Below, one piece after another: positions 9,711 through 19,564 of a stretch of DNA of 64,000 bases. Positions within the stretch are counted from its first letter, which is position 1; each line of letters opens with the position of its first letter. A model generated the notes under the pieces. The model was given only the letters and a program-made list of their open reading frames with translations, made no database searches and was not told where the DNA came from. The stretch is from Xenorhabdus mauleonii. Lineage in GTDB: Bacteria; Pseudomonadota; Gammaproteobacteria; Enterobacterales; Enterobacteriaceae. The position numbers and the translations under genes are program-made. Location: contig NZ_FORG01000004.1 of NCBI RefSeq assembly GCF_900113945.1, positions 280,464-344,463 of the forward strand. The letters run 5' to 3'.

Positions 9711-10559
9711 ATGCAAAACACAAACATACAAAAAAAAATCTTGCGCACAATCTGCCCTGATGCCAAAGGGCTAATCGCAAAGATCACAAACATTTGTTAC
9801 AAACATCAATTGAATATCGTTCAAAACAATGAATTTGTTGATCATCGTACTGGCCGTTTTTTTATGCGCACAGAATTGGAAGGCATTTTCAATGATGAAA
9901 CGCTTTTAGCCGATTTGGATGATGCTTTACCGGCAGGCTCTAACCGAGAATTAAATACTGCGGGTCGTCGTCGCATTGTTATCATGGTAACAAAAGAAGC
10001 ACATTGTATTGGCGATATCTTGGTAAAAAGCGCTTATGGCGGGCTGGATGTCGAAATTGCCGCTGTTGTTGGCAATCATACAACATTACAGCATTTGGTT
10101 GAGCAATTTGGTATTCCATTCCATCATGTCAGCCATGAAGGCTTAACCCGTGAGCAGCACGATGATGCATTGATGGCCCAGATTGATCAGTATCAACCCG
10201 ATTACGTTGTACTTGCTAAATATATGCGTGTTTTGACGCCTGCATTTGTTCAACATTATCCGAATCAGATAATCAATATCCATCACTCATTCTTGCCAGC
10301 ATTTATCGGCGCCCGTCCTTACCATCAAGCTTATGAACGTGGTGTAAAGATTATTGGAGCCACTGCTCATTATGTAAATGACAATTTGGATGAAGGCCCG
10401 ATTATTACTCAGGATGTAATAAATGTGGATCATACTTATACTGCTGAAGAAATGATGCGGGCAGGACAGGATGTTGAAAAAAATGTTCTGAGCCAAGCGT
10501 TGCATTGGGTCTTCTCTCAACGAGTATTTGTATATGGCAACCGCACTGTTATTCTTTGA
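9711..10559 (+). CDS. purU: Formyltetrahydrofolate deformylase
   Basis: Hydrolyses 10-formyl-THF to THF and formate, balancing one-carbon pools and feeding formate to PurT. The 282 residues match the family. An N-terminal ACT domain (about 8-90) is followed by a formyltransferase-like catalytic domain with the motif INIHHSFLPAFIGARPY, the catalytic His in GATAHYVN and the Asp in DEGPIITQDV. It lies just upstream of tRNA-Tyr, the same association as E. coli purU-tyrTV. Confidence 0.97.
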   Translation: MQNTNIQKKILRTICPDAKGLIAKITNICYKHQLNIVQNNEFVDHRTGRFFMRTELEGIFNDETLLADLDDALPAGSNRELNTAGRRRIVIMVTKEAHCIGDILVKSAYGGLDVEIAAVVGNHTTLQHLVEQFGIPFHHVSHEGLTREQHDDALMAQIDQYQPDYVVLAKYMRVLTPAFVQHYPNQIINIHHSFLPAFIGARPYHQAYERGVKIIGATAHYVNDNLDEGPIITQDVINVDHTYTAEEMMRAGQDVEKNVLSQALHWVFSQRVFVYGNRTVIL

Positions 10560-10586
10560 TAAAGAGTGGTATTCCTCGCCTCTTTA
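10558..10586 (+). terminator. Possible weak terminator after purU
   Basis: An ATAAAGAG...CTCTTTAT stem brackets the purU stop codon. There is no long T-run, so the assignment is tentative. Confidence 0.4.
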
Positions 10587-10588
10587 TT

Positions 10589-10612
10589 GGCTGCAACTTG
10601 ATCATTGGGATT
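10589..10612. repeat. Dispersed intergenic repeat, one end only
   Basis: CTGCAACTTGATCATTGGGA matches the joined ends of the family (CTGCAACTTGAAA / CCATTGGGTATA) seen more fully at 19.4 and 59.4 kb. It is probably a decayed remnant. Confidence 0.4.
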
Positions 10613-10651
10613 AAAAAAACGCCAAGCGATACTTTATTTTCAATTATCTAC

Positions 10652-10679
10652 TTTACAGCGGCGGCTTATTTGGTATTAT
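10652..10679 (+). promoter_or_regulatory. tRNA-Tyr promoter with GC-rich discriminator
   Basis: -35 TTTACA (10652-10657), 16-base spacer GCGGCGGCTTATTTGG, -10 TATTAT (10674-10679), then the GC-rich discriminator GCCGTCCGC. The layout closely matches the E. coli tyrT promoter as I recall it. GC-rich discriminators are typical of stringently controlled stable RNA promoters. Confidence 0.85.
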
Positions 10680-10718
10680 GCCGTCCGCTGCTAACGACAG
10701 CGAACAATTTAAATATCT

Positions 10719-10803
<85 letters not shown>

Positions 10804-11316
10804 TCAAAGACTTGTCTCTTAATCAATTTACCCCTCCCCTCAGTCAATATCTCTGTTCTTGCTGTTTCTGTTATTTTCTATTTCCACTATTGTTTATCCC
10901 GACTACTGTTCATTCTCATTATTATTCATTTCATTCATTGGTAATGGTTTTGTTCTTTCACTTCTCCATAAAACATATCAAAATACTTTCCTTTTGAGGA
11001 AAAACAAGAATTTTGGAGTACTGGTTGAATTTAACACAAAATATAACAATGTAGAGAGATGGGAATTAAGAACAGAAAAATAACGAAACGAATTGCGGAT
11101 ATTATTTCAGCTAAGGGTGAGGAACAAAATGATGAGTCATCTTTCCCCACCACTATCAAAAATCCATTTCAAGCTTTCTATGCATTACAGAAATAGCAAA
11201 CAATTTATTGGTTACATAGATTGTCTAATCAGTCACCACATTAGGAAATAATGCATTTACAATAACCAATAGCGGAGCTGAGGGATCTGGCAGTTCGCTC
11301 CGCTAGATGCAAGCAG
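10804..11316. other. tRNA-downstream accessory gap
   Basis: About 510 bp, AT-rich at first. It holds a near-duplicate of the tRNA 3' end at 11141-11162 and a 45-codon reading frame, ATG 11059 to TAG 11196 (MGIKNRKITKRIADII...), with only GAGAG touching the start. I do not recognise the peptide. No terminator stands out. Confidence 0.4.
11141..11162 (+). repeat. Imperfect duplicate of the tRNA-Tyr 3' end
   Basis: CTTTCCCCACCACTATCAAA... matches CTTCCCCCACCACCATCAAA... at 10789 in 19 of 22 positions, in direct orientation about 350 bp downstream. It could be an old attachment-site duplication, or the counterpart of the repeats that follow E. coli tyrT and carry the terminal bases of the tRNA. 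Confidence 0.5.
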
Positions 11317-12180
11317 TTACTCCATATCGCTAACTGAGTCGATAAAACGATTTAACACGCTTGAATGAGATTTTGATTTATAGACATAACACTGATTAAT
11401 GGCATCAGGTCGTGGAATTGGCATGAAGCCTAAGCTTTCTCCCTCTTCCAAAGCACCGGAGTGAGAATCTGTAATGAAAATATAATCATCTGACTGAATA
11501 AAATTAAGACAGCATTCCATATTATCCATCTGTCTAATATTAATTTTCTCTCCGTTCTTTACCATTTCCTCTTCTAAGTTCTTTATCAAATTACTTTTAT
11601 AGAGTACTGGGTCACATAACCATGTTCTCTTTTTCAGCAATTGAGTGAAATCTCCATTCACCTCATCCAATAATTCTTTACGGCAGCAGATCCCCAAATT
11701 TGGTCCATCAATTTTCCGTACAAGACTGAATCGATCACTAAGTATTTTTTCTGAACTTAAAATTATCGTATTGCCCTCATAATCAACTATTTCATCAATG
11801 TTATCATAACTGAAGCGTAATATATTTACTTGAGCATTATTTCTGTCTGCTGCTTTATAAAGAGAGATCAGATGCTTTTTCTTACCCCAATCATGGTATA
11901 TATTTACAACATTACAAATACTCCCGCTAATGTGTTTCTTTGTAATTTCCTTCTCTTTCAAATAGAGTTCTTTCAGGTCATTATATAACTCCACTCCGTC
12001 TTTAGTCAGAATCATCCCAAACTTCTCCCTTTTAAATAAGCGCTTTCCTAACGTCGCTTCGAAGTCTTTAATTGATTTAGCGACTGGGGGAGTCGTACGG
12101 TTCATCACTCTTGCCGCTTTGCTTAAAGAACCCATTTCCACCACCGCCATGAATGCTTCTAATTTACGAGAAAAAAACAT
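11317..12180 (-). CDS. LysR-family transcriptional regulator
   Basis: DNA-binding regulator of 287 residues. The N-terminal winged helix-turn-helix (about 1-60) shows the LysR pattern: LEAFMAVVEMGSLSKAARVMNRTTPPVAKSIKDFE followed by LGKRLFKRE. The rest is a divergent effector-binding domain whose ligand I cannot predict. The first ~85 residues are typical and the remainder is low in Gly/Pro and rich in Lys/Asn/Asp, unlike metabolic LysRs. It stands alone between the tRNA and xthA in AT-rich DNA, which suggests acquisition through the tRNA site and silencing by H-NS. The target genes are unknown. Confidence 0.85.
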   Translation of the reverse strand: MFFSRKLEAFMAVVEMGSLSKAARVMNRTTPPVAKSIKDFEATLGKRLFKREKFGMILTKDGVELYNDLKELYLKEKEITKKHISGSICNVVNIYHDWGKKKHLISLYKAADRNNAQVNILRFSYDNIDEIVDYEGNTIILSSEKILSDRFSLVRKIDGPNLGICCRKELLDEVNGDFTQLLKKRTWLCDPVLYKSNLIKNLEEEMVKNGEKINIRQMDNMECCLNFIQSDDYIFITDSHSGALEEGESLGFMPIPRPDAINQCYVYKSKSHSSVLNRFIDSVSDME

Positions 12181-12832
12181 AATTCACCGTTCCTATGTAA
12201 CTTGTGGCTAAAATAATTTCCTTGAAATGGCCTTCTCATCAGGTAACCGCTAAATCAAGCTTGATATTATGAAGGTATAATTTTGTACAATAAAAATAGA
12301 TCTTTTTCAAATGACATTTATATAAAATGCCAGTCCCTGATGCAATAATGCGGTTTAGATGGACTAAATAAGTCCATCTATATCATGATGAATATTCCAT
12401 CGTGATTGTAAGTCATTAGTAAATATAACCAAGACCTACAAGTTCAATTTTCTATCAGAGATTGATTAACTCTTCTACTTTTTCATTAATTAATTTTTGT
12501 AACGCATGACATAAAATAAATTCAAAGGATAAAAAACCTATCATGCAATTATAATATCGCGTGTTTAATATAACAGATTATAACTAGTGGATTATTATAT
12601 ATCCATTAATTTACTACTTATTATTTTTGTGATTTTTATTATCTTAAAAACGATTCAACACTTAAAATTTTGGATAACTAAGATATTATAGTTAATACAG
12701 TATGACAGATACGAGTAAAATAGCCATATATCAAGTTTATAGGGAAAAATTTATTAATTAATATATAGTTACATCTTTATTTATATCTGTTAACATTAAA
12801 AAATAGCATATTCTTAAGGTGATTATAACGAC
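12181..12832. other. Very AT-rich region between the LysR gene and xthA
   Basis: About 650 bp with no supportable gene. It contains a perfect 9-bp hairpin (AGATGGACT-AAATA-AGTCCATCT, 12357-12379) directly followed by an imperfect palindrome around AATATT (12380-12406). The rest is long A/T tracts, compatible with H-NS binding. The xthA promoter must lie at the right end but is not assigned. Confidence 0.5.
12357..12406. promoter_or_regulatory. Adjacent inverted repeats (possible operator or hairpins)
   Basis: A perfect 9-bp inverted repeat with a 5-base loop is followed without a gap by an imperfect palindrome (ATCATGATG...CATCGTGAT, 8 of 9 paired). It lies 177 bases upstream of the divergent LysR start. 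No T-run follows, so a terminator is unlikely. Confidence 0.3.
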
Positions 12833-13639
12833 ATGAAATTTGTATCATTTAATATTAATGGGTTACGAGCACGTCCCCATCAACTCGCCGCCATCGTCGA
12901 ACAACACCAACCCGAAGTTATCGGATTACAGGAAATCAAAGTTCATGATGAGATGTTTCCATTAGAAGAGGTAGGTAAATTAGGCTATCACGTTTTCTAT
13001 CATGGTCAAAAATCACACTATGGCGTTGCCCTGCTTACCCGTCAAAAACCGGTAAATGTTCGTAAAGGTTTTCCTACCGATGATGATGATGCCCAACGTC
13101 GCATTATTATGGCTGATATTGATACACCTCTCGGCTTATTAACTATCATCAATGGTTATTTTCCCCAAGGTGAAAGCCGCGAGCATCCGATCAAATTTCC
13201 GGCAAAAGAGAAGTTCTATCAAGATCTACAATCGTATCTGGAAAATAATCACTCTCAAGAATCACACGTTCTCATTATGGGAGATATGAACATCAGCCCA
13301 ACCGACTTAGACATAGGGATCGGGGAAAATAATCAGAAACGCTGGCTAAAAACAGGAAAGTGTTCTTTCTTGCCTGAAGAAAGAGAATGGATGGAACGCC
13401 TGAAAAATTGGGGATTGGTTGATACTTTCCGCTCACAGCACCCTGAAATCAATGACCAATATTCTTGGTTTGATTATCGTTCAAAAGGGTTCGATGATAA
13501 CCGTGGATTACGCATCGATTTGTTGCTTGCCAGCCGTTCATTGGCTGAAAAATGCGTTGCTTCTGGTATTGATTATGATATCCGTGGCATGGAAAAACCG
13601 TCTGATCATGCCCCTGTTTGGACAGAATTTGCCATATAA
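12833..13639 (+). CDS. xthA: Exodeoxyribonuclease III
   Basis: Major AP endonuclease and 3' repair exonuclease in base excision repair. At 268 residues it has the standard length. The metal and catalytic residues lie in GLQEIK (Glu34), GDMNISPTD, the Asp in RIDLLLA and the terminal SDHAPVW His. The [18 protein letters not shown] start is canonical. It has its own long AT-rich upstream region and is convergent with topB across a shared hairpin. Confidence 0.98.
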   Translation: MKFVSFNINGLRARPHQLAAIVEQHQPEVIGLQEIKVHDEMFPLEEVGKLGYHVFYHGQKSHYGVALLTRQKPVNVRKGFPTDDDDAQRRIIMADIDTPLGLLTIINGYFPQGESREHPIKFPAKEKFYQDLQSYLENNHSQESHVLIMGDMNISPTDLDIGIGENNQKRWLKTGKCSFLPEEREWMERLKNWGLVDTFRSQHPEINDQYSWFDYRSKGFDDNRGLRIDLLLASRSLAEKCVASGIDYDIRGMEKPSDHAPVWTEFAI

Positions 13640-13651
13640 CCATCAATTGGG

Positions 13652-13687
13652 ACACAGCACCATGATTGATGGTGCTGTGTTATCGTT
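13652..13687. terminator. Shared terminator between xthA and topB
   Basis: A perfect 10-bp stem ACACAGCACC-ATGATTGAT-GGTGCTGTGT is followed by TATCGTTTTT. It lies between convergent genes 50 bases apart and probably serves mainly xthA. Confidence 0.75.
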
Positions 13688-13688
13688 T

Positions 13689-15620
13689 TTATGCCTCTTT
13701 AATCTTAGCCTTGCTTTTACTCGGCTTTGGCTGTTTTCCTTTTTTCCCTTTCGCAGGAGCAGGAGGCAAATCCCTGAACGCTTTCAAATTACGATGCTGC
13801 TTTGCCTGCCAGATTAATTGTTGCAATGTTTCTTGGAGAGGCAGCATAAAATCCTGATAGCGAAATTGCTTTTCGCTGATTTGCGTTAATCGAGATTCCC
13901 AATGCGCGGTCATATCAGGTAATACTGCCATATCGGGCAATACATGGATTAAAGCTCGTCCGGCAGGTGTGGCATGTATATAACGCCCTTTTTTGTACAA
14001 AAATTCGCGTTTGAACAATAACTCAATAATGCCCGCCCGCGTTGCTTCTGTTCCCAAGCCATCGGTTGCCCGCAAGACTTTTTTAAGGGCTTTATCTTGC
14101 ACAAAACGGGCTATCCCCGTCATTGCAGATAATAATGTCGCATCAGTGAAATGTCTTGGTGGCTGTGTTTGCCTTTCCACTATTTCACCTTTTTCACACC
14201 AAAGTTCATCTCCCTTGGAAACCACAGGCAATGGCATTCCTTCATTCTCTTCATCCCGCTCTTTGTTGCCGAGCAAGGTTCTCCAACCTGCCTCCGCCAG
14301 AAAGCGTGCCTTCGCGATAAATTTTCCACCAGCAATATCAAGTTCAATCGTGCATTTACGGAAGACCGCATCTGGAAAAAATTGCATCAGATATTGTCTG
14401 GCAATCAGGCTATAAACATGGCTTTCATTCTCTGTCAGTCTGACTTGACTGCTGCGTGCGGTAGGGACAATCGCATGGTGCGCATCAACTTTCTTATCAT
14501 CCCAACTTCTATTTTTCCTCTCCATATCCAGAACATCTTGTGGAAGAAAATGAGAGGCATGAACTGAAATGGCATTCAAAACAGCATGACGTCCTGCAAA
14601 GTGCTCTTCTGGCAGATAACGGCAATCAGAACGCGGGTAAGTGATTAATTTATGGGTTTCATAAAGCCGTTGGCAAACATCAAGTACTTCCTGAGCACTT
14701 AACCCATGACGCTTGGCAGCTTCGATCTGCAAGGAAGAAAGAGAAAACGGCAAAGGTGCAGTTTCAGATTCCCGCTTGTCCTGATATGCAGTGACGTTGG
14801 CAGGCTGTTCCGTAATGCGCGCGACAACATGTTCAGCCAAATTTCGATGGATAACCCGCCCTTCTTCATCCTGAAAATCAATGCAAGATTCACTTGGCTG
14901 CCATACTGCCGTAAACCGTTCTTCATTTGGCGTAACAATATGCGCTTTGACTTCAAAGAAATCTTTCGGCACAAAATTTTCTATCTCTTCATCACGACGA
15001 ACGACCAACCCCAAAACAGGAGTTTGAACTCGCCCAACGGATAAGACACCCTGATAACCCGCATTTTTCCCCAACAACGTATAAGCACGGGTCATATTGA
15101 TGCCATAGAGCCAATCCGCCCTGGCTCTGGCAAGAGCGGAAACACACAAAGGGATAAATTCCCGGTTACTCCTCAATCGCTCTACCGCTTTGATTACCGC
15201 CTGTGGATTCAGGTCATTAATGAGACAACGCTGAACGTTTTGCTTTTTTCCGGCATCCAGATCCAAAAAGTCCAACACCTCATCCACTAACAATTGCCCT
15301 TCGCGATCAGGGTCACCTGCATGGACAATTTCATTTGCCCTTTCCAACAAGGATTTAATAGTATTTAACTGCTTCGCCACGGCTTCCCGTGGTTTTAACT
15401 GCCATTTTTCAGGGATAATCGGCAAATCCGCCAATACCCAGCGAGCATAACGACTGTCATAAGCATCTGGTTCAGCTTGCTCCAAAAGATGGCCGACACA
15501 CCAAGTAACAAACTGATTATTTCCGCATTCAATAAACCCATCCCCACGCCGATGAGGTTTTGGTAAAACATCTGCAATAGCTCTCGCGAGGCTGGGTTTT
15601 TCTGCAATAAAAAGACGCAT
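13689..15620 (-). CDS. topB: DNA topoisomerase III
   Basis: Type IA topoisomerase that decatenates replication intermediates and works with RecQ. The 643 residues compare with ~653 in E. coli. The TOPRIM domain begins [20 protein letters not shown] and has the acidic motif [17 protein letters not shown]. The active-site Tyr is in [16 protein letters not shown] (about 328), and the decatenation-loop region and [13 protein letters not shown] follow. The basic tail ends [19 protein letters not shown]. It is the last gene of ydjA-selD-topB, five bases after selD. Confidence 0.98.
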   Translation of the reverse strand: MRLFIAEKPSLARAIADVLPKPHRRGDGFIECGNNQFVTWCVGHLLEQAEPDAYDSRYARWVLADLPIIPEKWQLKPREAVAKQLNTIKSLLERANEIVHAGDPDREGQLLVDEVLDFLDLDAGKKQNVQRCLINDLNPQAVIKAVERLRSNREFIPLCVSALARARADWLYGINMTRAYTLLGKNAGYQGVLSVGRVQTPVLGLVVRRDEEIENFVPKDFFEVKAHIVTPNEERFTAVWQPSESCIDFQDEEGRVIHRNLAEHVVARITEQPANVTAYQDKRESETAPLPFSLSSLQIEAAKRHGLSAQEVLDVCQRLYETHKLITYPRSDCRYLPEEHFAGRHAVLNAISVHASHFLPQDVLDMERKNRSWDDKKVDAHHAIVPTARSSQVRLTENESHVYSLIARQYLMQFFPDAVFRKCTIELDIAGGKFIAKARFLAEAGWRTLLGNKERDEENEGMPLPVVSKGDELWCEKGEIVERQTQPPRHFTDATLLSAMTGIARFVQDKALKKVLRATDGLGTEATRAGIIELLFKREFLYKKGRYIHATPAGRALIHVLPDMAVLPDMTAHWESRLTQISEKQFRYQDFMLPLQETLQQLIWQAKQHRNLKAFRDLPPAPAKGKKGKQPKPSKSKAKIKEA

Positions 15621-15625
15621 GGAAT

Positions 15626-16672
15626 TTATTCAATAACTTCTATTAATGCCCTGTCTGAGCGTGGTTCAGTCAGCTCACCAATAGCAATCAGATCAATGTC
15701 GTGGCTCCGTGCAATGGCTTTCGCCTTTTCCACGTCTTCTGGCAAAATAGCCAGTAATAAACCACCCGAAGTTTGAGGGTCACACAGGAGCTGACGTTGG
15801 CTATCTGTCATTTCTCCAATTAAATGCCCATAACTGTCAAAGTTGCGCCCAGTACCACCGGGTACGCAACCTTTTTCAATATAATAGTCAACATCTGGCA
15901 ATCTTGGCACCTGTGAAAATTTGACAGTGGCCTGAACCCCTGAACCTTCACAGATTTCACTCAAATGCCCCAACAGGCCAAAACCTGTTACATCCGTCAT
16001 TGCCGTAACACCTTGAATGGCCGCGAAATCCGCCCCTGCTTTATTCAGCCGGCACATTGTTTCTTTCGCAACGCCCTGATGTTCAGGGTGAAGCAGGCCT
16101 TTCTTTTCAGCTGTGGTCAATACGCCAACCCCTAAAGGTTTTGTCAGGTACAAGAAACTTCCTGCCTTTGCCTGATTATTGCGCTTCACATGCTCAATAT
16201 TGATTATTCCGGTCACGGCCAAACCAAAAATAGGTTCAGGTGCATCAATCGAATGCCCACCAGCAAGGGAAATACCTGCTTCCTGACAAATCGCCCGGCC
16301 TCCTTCAATGACTTTTTGTGCAATTTCCGGGGATAGATTGGCAATTGGCCACCCTAAAATGGCAATTGCCATGATGGGTTTCCCGCCCATGGCGTAAATA
16401 TCACTGATGGCATTAGTGGCTGCAATACGGCCAAAATCAAACGGATCATCGACGATCGGCATAAAGAAATCCGTAGTGCTAATGATGCCGGTACCATTAC
16501 CAATATCATAAACAGCAGCATCATCACGGGTTTCATTGCCGACCAGTAAATTAGGATCGAGAAATTTTACCTGTTCACTGTGCAGGATCGTTCCCAAGAC
16601 TTTAGGGGAAATTTTGCAGCCACATCCGGCACCATGGCTATATTGAGTCAGACGGATTTCAGTTGGCATCAT
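15626..16672 (-). CDS. selD: Selenide, water dikinase (selenophosphate synthase)
   Basis: Makes monoselenophosphate from selenide and ATP for selenocysteine and selenouridine synthesis. The 348 residues have the catalytic Cys17 and Lys20 in SHGAGCGCK; the active-site residue is Cys, not Sec. Further family motifs are the ATP-binding [46 protein letters not shown] and [10 protein letters not shown]. It is flanked by ydjA (24 bases upstream) and topB (5 bases downstream) in one direction, the E. coli operon order. Confidence 0.98.
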   Translation of the reverse strand: MMPTEIRLTQYSHGAGCGCKISPKVLGTILHSEQVKFLDPNLLVGNETRDDAAVYDIGNGTGIISTTDFFMPIVDDPFDFGRIAATNAISDIYAMGGKPIMAIAILGWPIANLSPEIAQKVIEGGRAICQEAGISLAGGHSIDAPEPIFGLAVTGIINIEHVKRNNQAKAGSFLYLTKPLGVGVLTTAEKKGLLHPEHQGVAKETMCRLNKAGADFAAIQGVTAMTDVTGFGLLGHLSEICEGSGVQATVKFSQVPRLPDVDYYIEKGCVPGGTGRNFDSYGHLIGEMTDSQRQLLCDPQTSGGLLLAILPEDVEKAKAIARSHDIDLIAIGELTEPRSDRALIEVIE

Positions 16673-16696
16673 ACTGTCCAGTTTAAAGTGGCCCGG

Positions 16697-17248
16697 TTAG
16701 AAGTAGCTGACAAAGTTTGTCAAATCGGGGGTTGATACTTTTGTTGGCGCTTTCAACTCTGGAGTGCCTAAATAGAGGAACCCGACAATTTTGTCATTTT
16801 CTTCACATCCCAGACCTGAACGCACAATCGGATCGTCTGTCCATGAACCAGAACGCCATATTCCACCAAATCCTTGGGCAACAGCCGCCATCTGCATGGC
16901 CTGAACGGCGCACCCTGCTGCAACAACCTGTTCCCATGCCGGGACTTTCGGGTGCTCAACCACTTTGGCAATCACGGTGATAATCATGGGAGCGCGATAA
17001 GGCGCATTTTTTGCCTTTTCCGCTACTTCGCTGCCCAAATTCCCTTCAATGGCTGATTTTTCAAGAAGCTGGCTAAATTTATCAATGCCTTCTCCCTGCA
17101 TCACAACAAAATGCCAAGGACGCAATGCCCCATGATCAGGCGCCCTCATTCCTGCTGCTAAAATATGTTGTAGTTCGTTTCCTGCAGGGGCTGGTGTAAC
17201 TAAACGTGAAACTGAACGACGATTTAACAAAAGTTCCAAAGCATTCAT
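16697..17248 (-). CDS. ydjA: NAD(P)H nitroreductase YdjA
   Basis: Small FMN-dependent nitroreductase-fold enzyme of unknown physiological substrate. I start at the ATG giving [16 protein letters not shown] (183 residues, equal to E. coli YdjA) because AGGAGA lies 6 bases upstream; a longer frame adds ten residues with no ribosome site. FMN-contact motifs are [19 protein letters not shown] and the C-terminal [18 protein letters not shown] is also conserved. It is the first gene of ydjA-selD-topB and divergent from sppA. Confidence 0.95.
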   Translation of the reverse strand: MNALELLLNRRSVSRLVTPAPAGNELQHILAAGMRAPDHGALRPWHFVVMQGEGIDKFSQLLEKSAIEGNLGSEVAEKAKNAPYRAPMIITVIAKVVEHPKVPAWEQVVAAGCAVQAMQMAAVAQGFGGIWRSGSWTDDPIVRSGLGCEENDKIVGFLYLGTPELKAPTKVSTPDLTNFVSYF

Positions 17249-17416
17249 GCTGTTCTCCTGAATAAGATAATCTGCCACGGCACCACATTCTCTGTTTATT
17301 CGTTAATGAATGAAAGCATAGAAACGATTTTTTCTGTCTATTTGCATGATTTCCAGCTGACATTTACAAACGAGCTGATTAGGATACCTCAACTTGACCC
17401 CATAACCGGAGACGAT

Positions 17417-19306
17417 ATGCGTACTTTATGGAATTTTATAGCAGCTCTATTTAAATGGTGTTGGAAGTTGCTAAATTTTGTCCGCGAACTAATTTCCAAT
17501 ATTATTTTTATCCTGCTAATCCTTGTCATTGCTGCTGGTGTAGTTATTTATCAACAACAGATCAAATCTGACGAAAATTATCGTGGGGCATTGTATGTTA
17601 ATTTAGCTGGTATTGTCGTTGATCAGACAACCGCCAAAAACCCACTTGAGCAATTCAGCAAAAATCTTATCAGCCCTGCCAGCAACAATGATCAAGAAAC
17701 ATCGCTATTTGATGTTGTTGACAGTATTCGCCGTGCTCAAAATGACCCTAAAATTACCGGAATGGTATTAAAGCTGAGCGATTTCGTGGGGTCTGATCAA
17801 CCATCTTTGAAATATATCGGCAAAGCCATCAACGAATTTAAAGCAACGGGCAAACGTGTTTTTGCCATTGGTGAAACTTACAGCCAATCGCAATATTTGT
17901 TAGCCAGCTATGCGGATGAAATATATTTGTCTCCACAAGGGATGGTTGATATTCATGGTTTCTCAACCAACCATTTGTACTACAAATCATTATTGGACAC
18001 GCTGAAAGTTTCTACCCATATTTTCCGGATCGGAACCTACAAATCTGCCGTGGAGCCTATGCTGCGGAATAATATGTCAGAAGCGGCACGTGAAGCTGAC
18101 AGCCTGTGGCTCAATGAAATATGGGATAGTTATTTAAATACTGTTGCCGCCAATCGAAAAATTCCTGCCAATCAGGTCTTCCCCGGCGCCACTAATTTTA
18201 TTGAAAAACTCCGTAAAGCCGGAGGCGACTTTGCGCTGTATGCCTATCAGAACAAACTGGTGGATCATATTGCGTCACGCAGTGAAGTTGAAAATAAAAT
18301 GAAGGCGAAGTTTGGTTGGAATGCAGAACAAAAACATTTCAACTACATCGATCTCTATGACTATATTGCCCAAAAATCGACACATGATTCAGCGACTCAA
18401 GACGGCAACATTGCGGTCATTATTGCTGAAGGTGCAATTTTAGATGGCAAGCAATTGCCGGGTGCCGTAGGAAGTGATTCTACGGTGGAACAACTGCGTG
18501 AAGCACGTCAAAACCCCAACATAAAAGCTATCGTATTGCGGGTAAATAGCCCGGGCGGCAGTACCAGTGCATCTGAGGCTATTCGCAGTGAATTGCTCGC
18601 CATCCGCAACGACATAGAAAATAATGGCAAAAATGCCAAACCTATTGTTGTTTCGATGGGAGGAATGTCAGCCTCTGGGGGTTACTGGATTTCCACTCCG
18701 GCGAACTACATCATTGCCGATCCTGATACATTGACAGGCTCCATTGGTATTTTTGGTGTCGTCCAAACTTTTGAAAAGGGGCTGGATTACCTTGGTGTAA
18801 ATACAGATGGTATTTCAACCACCCCACTGGCCGATATTTCTGTAACAAAAGGGATCAACCAAACATTCTCCGACCTGATGCAACTATCTATCGAGAATGG
18901 CTACAGCAAATTCATCGGGCTGGTTGCTAAATCTCGGAATAAGTCACTGGAAGAAGTTGACCATATCGCGCAAGGCCGAGTCTGGAGTGGCTTGGATGCC
19001 AAAAAGCATGGTTTGGTCGATCAACTCGGTGATTTTGATGATGCCGTTAAAAAAGCAGCGGAATTGGCAGGCATCAAAGATGCTTCCCTGAACTGGATGC
19101 AACCCGAATTGTCATTCACAGAAAAAATGATGTTAAGTATGACGTCATCCGCACAAGCATTGCTACCAAATATGTTGCAATCAGCATTACCAGCGCCGTT
19201 CTCCCAAATGGCCCAGGATATGAAAAAGCAAGCTGTGTTTTATAACAATATGAATGATCCTAAAAACATTTATTCATTCTGCCTGAGTTGTTCCGATATT
19301 CGTTAA
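17417..19306 (+). CDS. sppA: Signal peptide peptidase SppA (67K type, protease IV)
   Basis: Inner-membrane serine protease that degrades cleaved signal peptides in the periplasm. I place the start at the ATG giving MRTLWNFIAALFKW, after CGGAGA, for 629 residues; an in-frame ATG 37 codons upstream has no family support. One N-terminal transmembrane segment (about 25-45) precedes tandem S49 domains. The catalytic Lys209 is in GTYKSAVEP of the first domain and the Ser near 420 in GGMSASGGYW of the second, the split dyad typical of this type. It is divergent from ydjA and followed by a terminator. Confidence 0.97.
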   Translation: MRTLWNFIAALFKWCWKLLNFVRELISNIIFILLILVIAAGVVIYQQQIKSDENYRGALYVNLAGIVVDQTTAKNPLEQFSKNLISPASNNDQETSLFDVVDSIRRAQNDPKITGMVLKLSDFVGSDQPSLKYIGKAINEFKATGKRVFAIGETYSQSQYLLASYADEIYLSPQGMVDIHGFSTNHLYYKSLLDTLKVSTHIFRIGTYKSAVEPMLRNNMSEAAREADSLWLNEIWDSYLNTVAANRKIPANQVFPGATNFIEKLRKAGGDFALYAYQNKLVDHIASRSEVENKMKAKFGWNAEQKHFNYIDLYDYIAQKSTHDSATQDGNIAVIIAEGAILDGKQLPGAVGSDSTVEQLREARQNPNIKAIVLRVNSPGGSTSASEAIRSELLAIRNDIENNGKNAKPIVVSMGGMSASGGYWISTPANYIIADPDTLTGSIGIFGVVQTFEKGLDYLGVNTDGISTTPLADISVTKGINQTFSDLMQLSIENGYSKFIGLVAKSRNKSLEEVDHIAQGRVWSGLDAKKHGLVDQLGDFDDAVKKAAELAGIKDASLNWMQPELSFTEKMMLSMTSSAQALLPNMLQSALPAPFSQMAQDMKKQAVFYNNMNDPKNIYSFCLSCSDIR

Positions 19307-19335
19307 AAACGACCGGCGAGTTATTGTGTAAATTT

Positions 19336-19368
19336 GAAGCCTGATCTCATCATCAGGCTTTTTTTATT
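19336..19368 (+). terminator. Rho-independent terminator after sppA
   Basis: The stem AGCCTGAT-CTCATC-ATCAGGCT is followed by seven or more T. Confidence 0.9.
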
Positions 19369-19379
19369 CTACGTACTAC

Positions 19380-19520
19380 CTATTTCCATTGGATTTCAAG
19401 CTGCAATTAACCACAAAGCAACGTCCTTGAAAGCCTGAACAGCCATATCTTCATAAAAAGGGTGACCGGGGCAAGTAAGAGCAGTCAACAAAGCTGCAAC
19501 TTGAAAGAGGACAGGTATAT
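19380..19520. repeat. Dispersed intergenic repeat with inverted ends (~140 bp)
   Basis: The left end CCATTGGATTTCAAGCTGCAA and right end CTGCAACTTGAAAG...ACAGGTATA are imperfect inverted repeats. They match the 59371-59561 copy at both ends. The right end overlaps a TATAAT (19518-19523) 42 bases before ansA, so it may contribute to that promoter. No coding capacity. Confidence 0.7.
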
Positions 19521-19564
19521 AATCGGCTAAAAATATTTATTGAGACGTTAAGATGCAGGTTAAT

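Noticed and set aside
10804..12832. Integrated phage or island at tRNA-Tyr
   Set aside because: There is no integrase, excision or phage gene. Only the 3'-end duplicate and an orphan regulator hint at a past event, so no mobile element is called.
13993..14567. Two ~140-codon frames on the + strand
   Set aside because: Shadows of topB, which is certain on the - strand.
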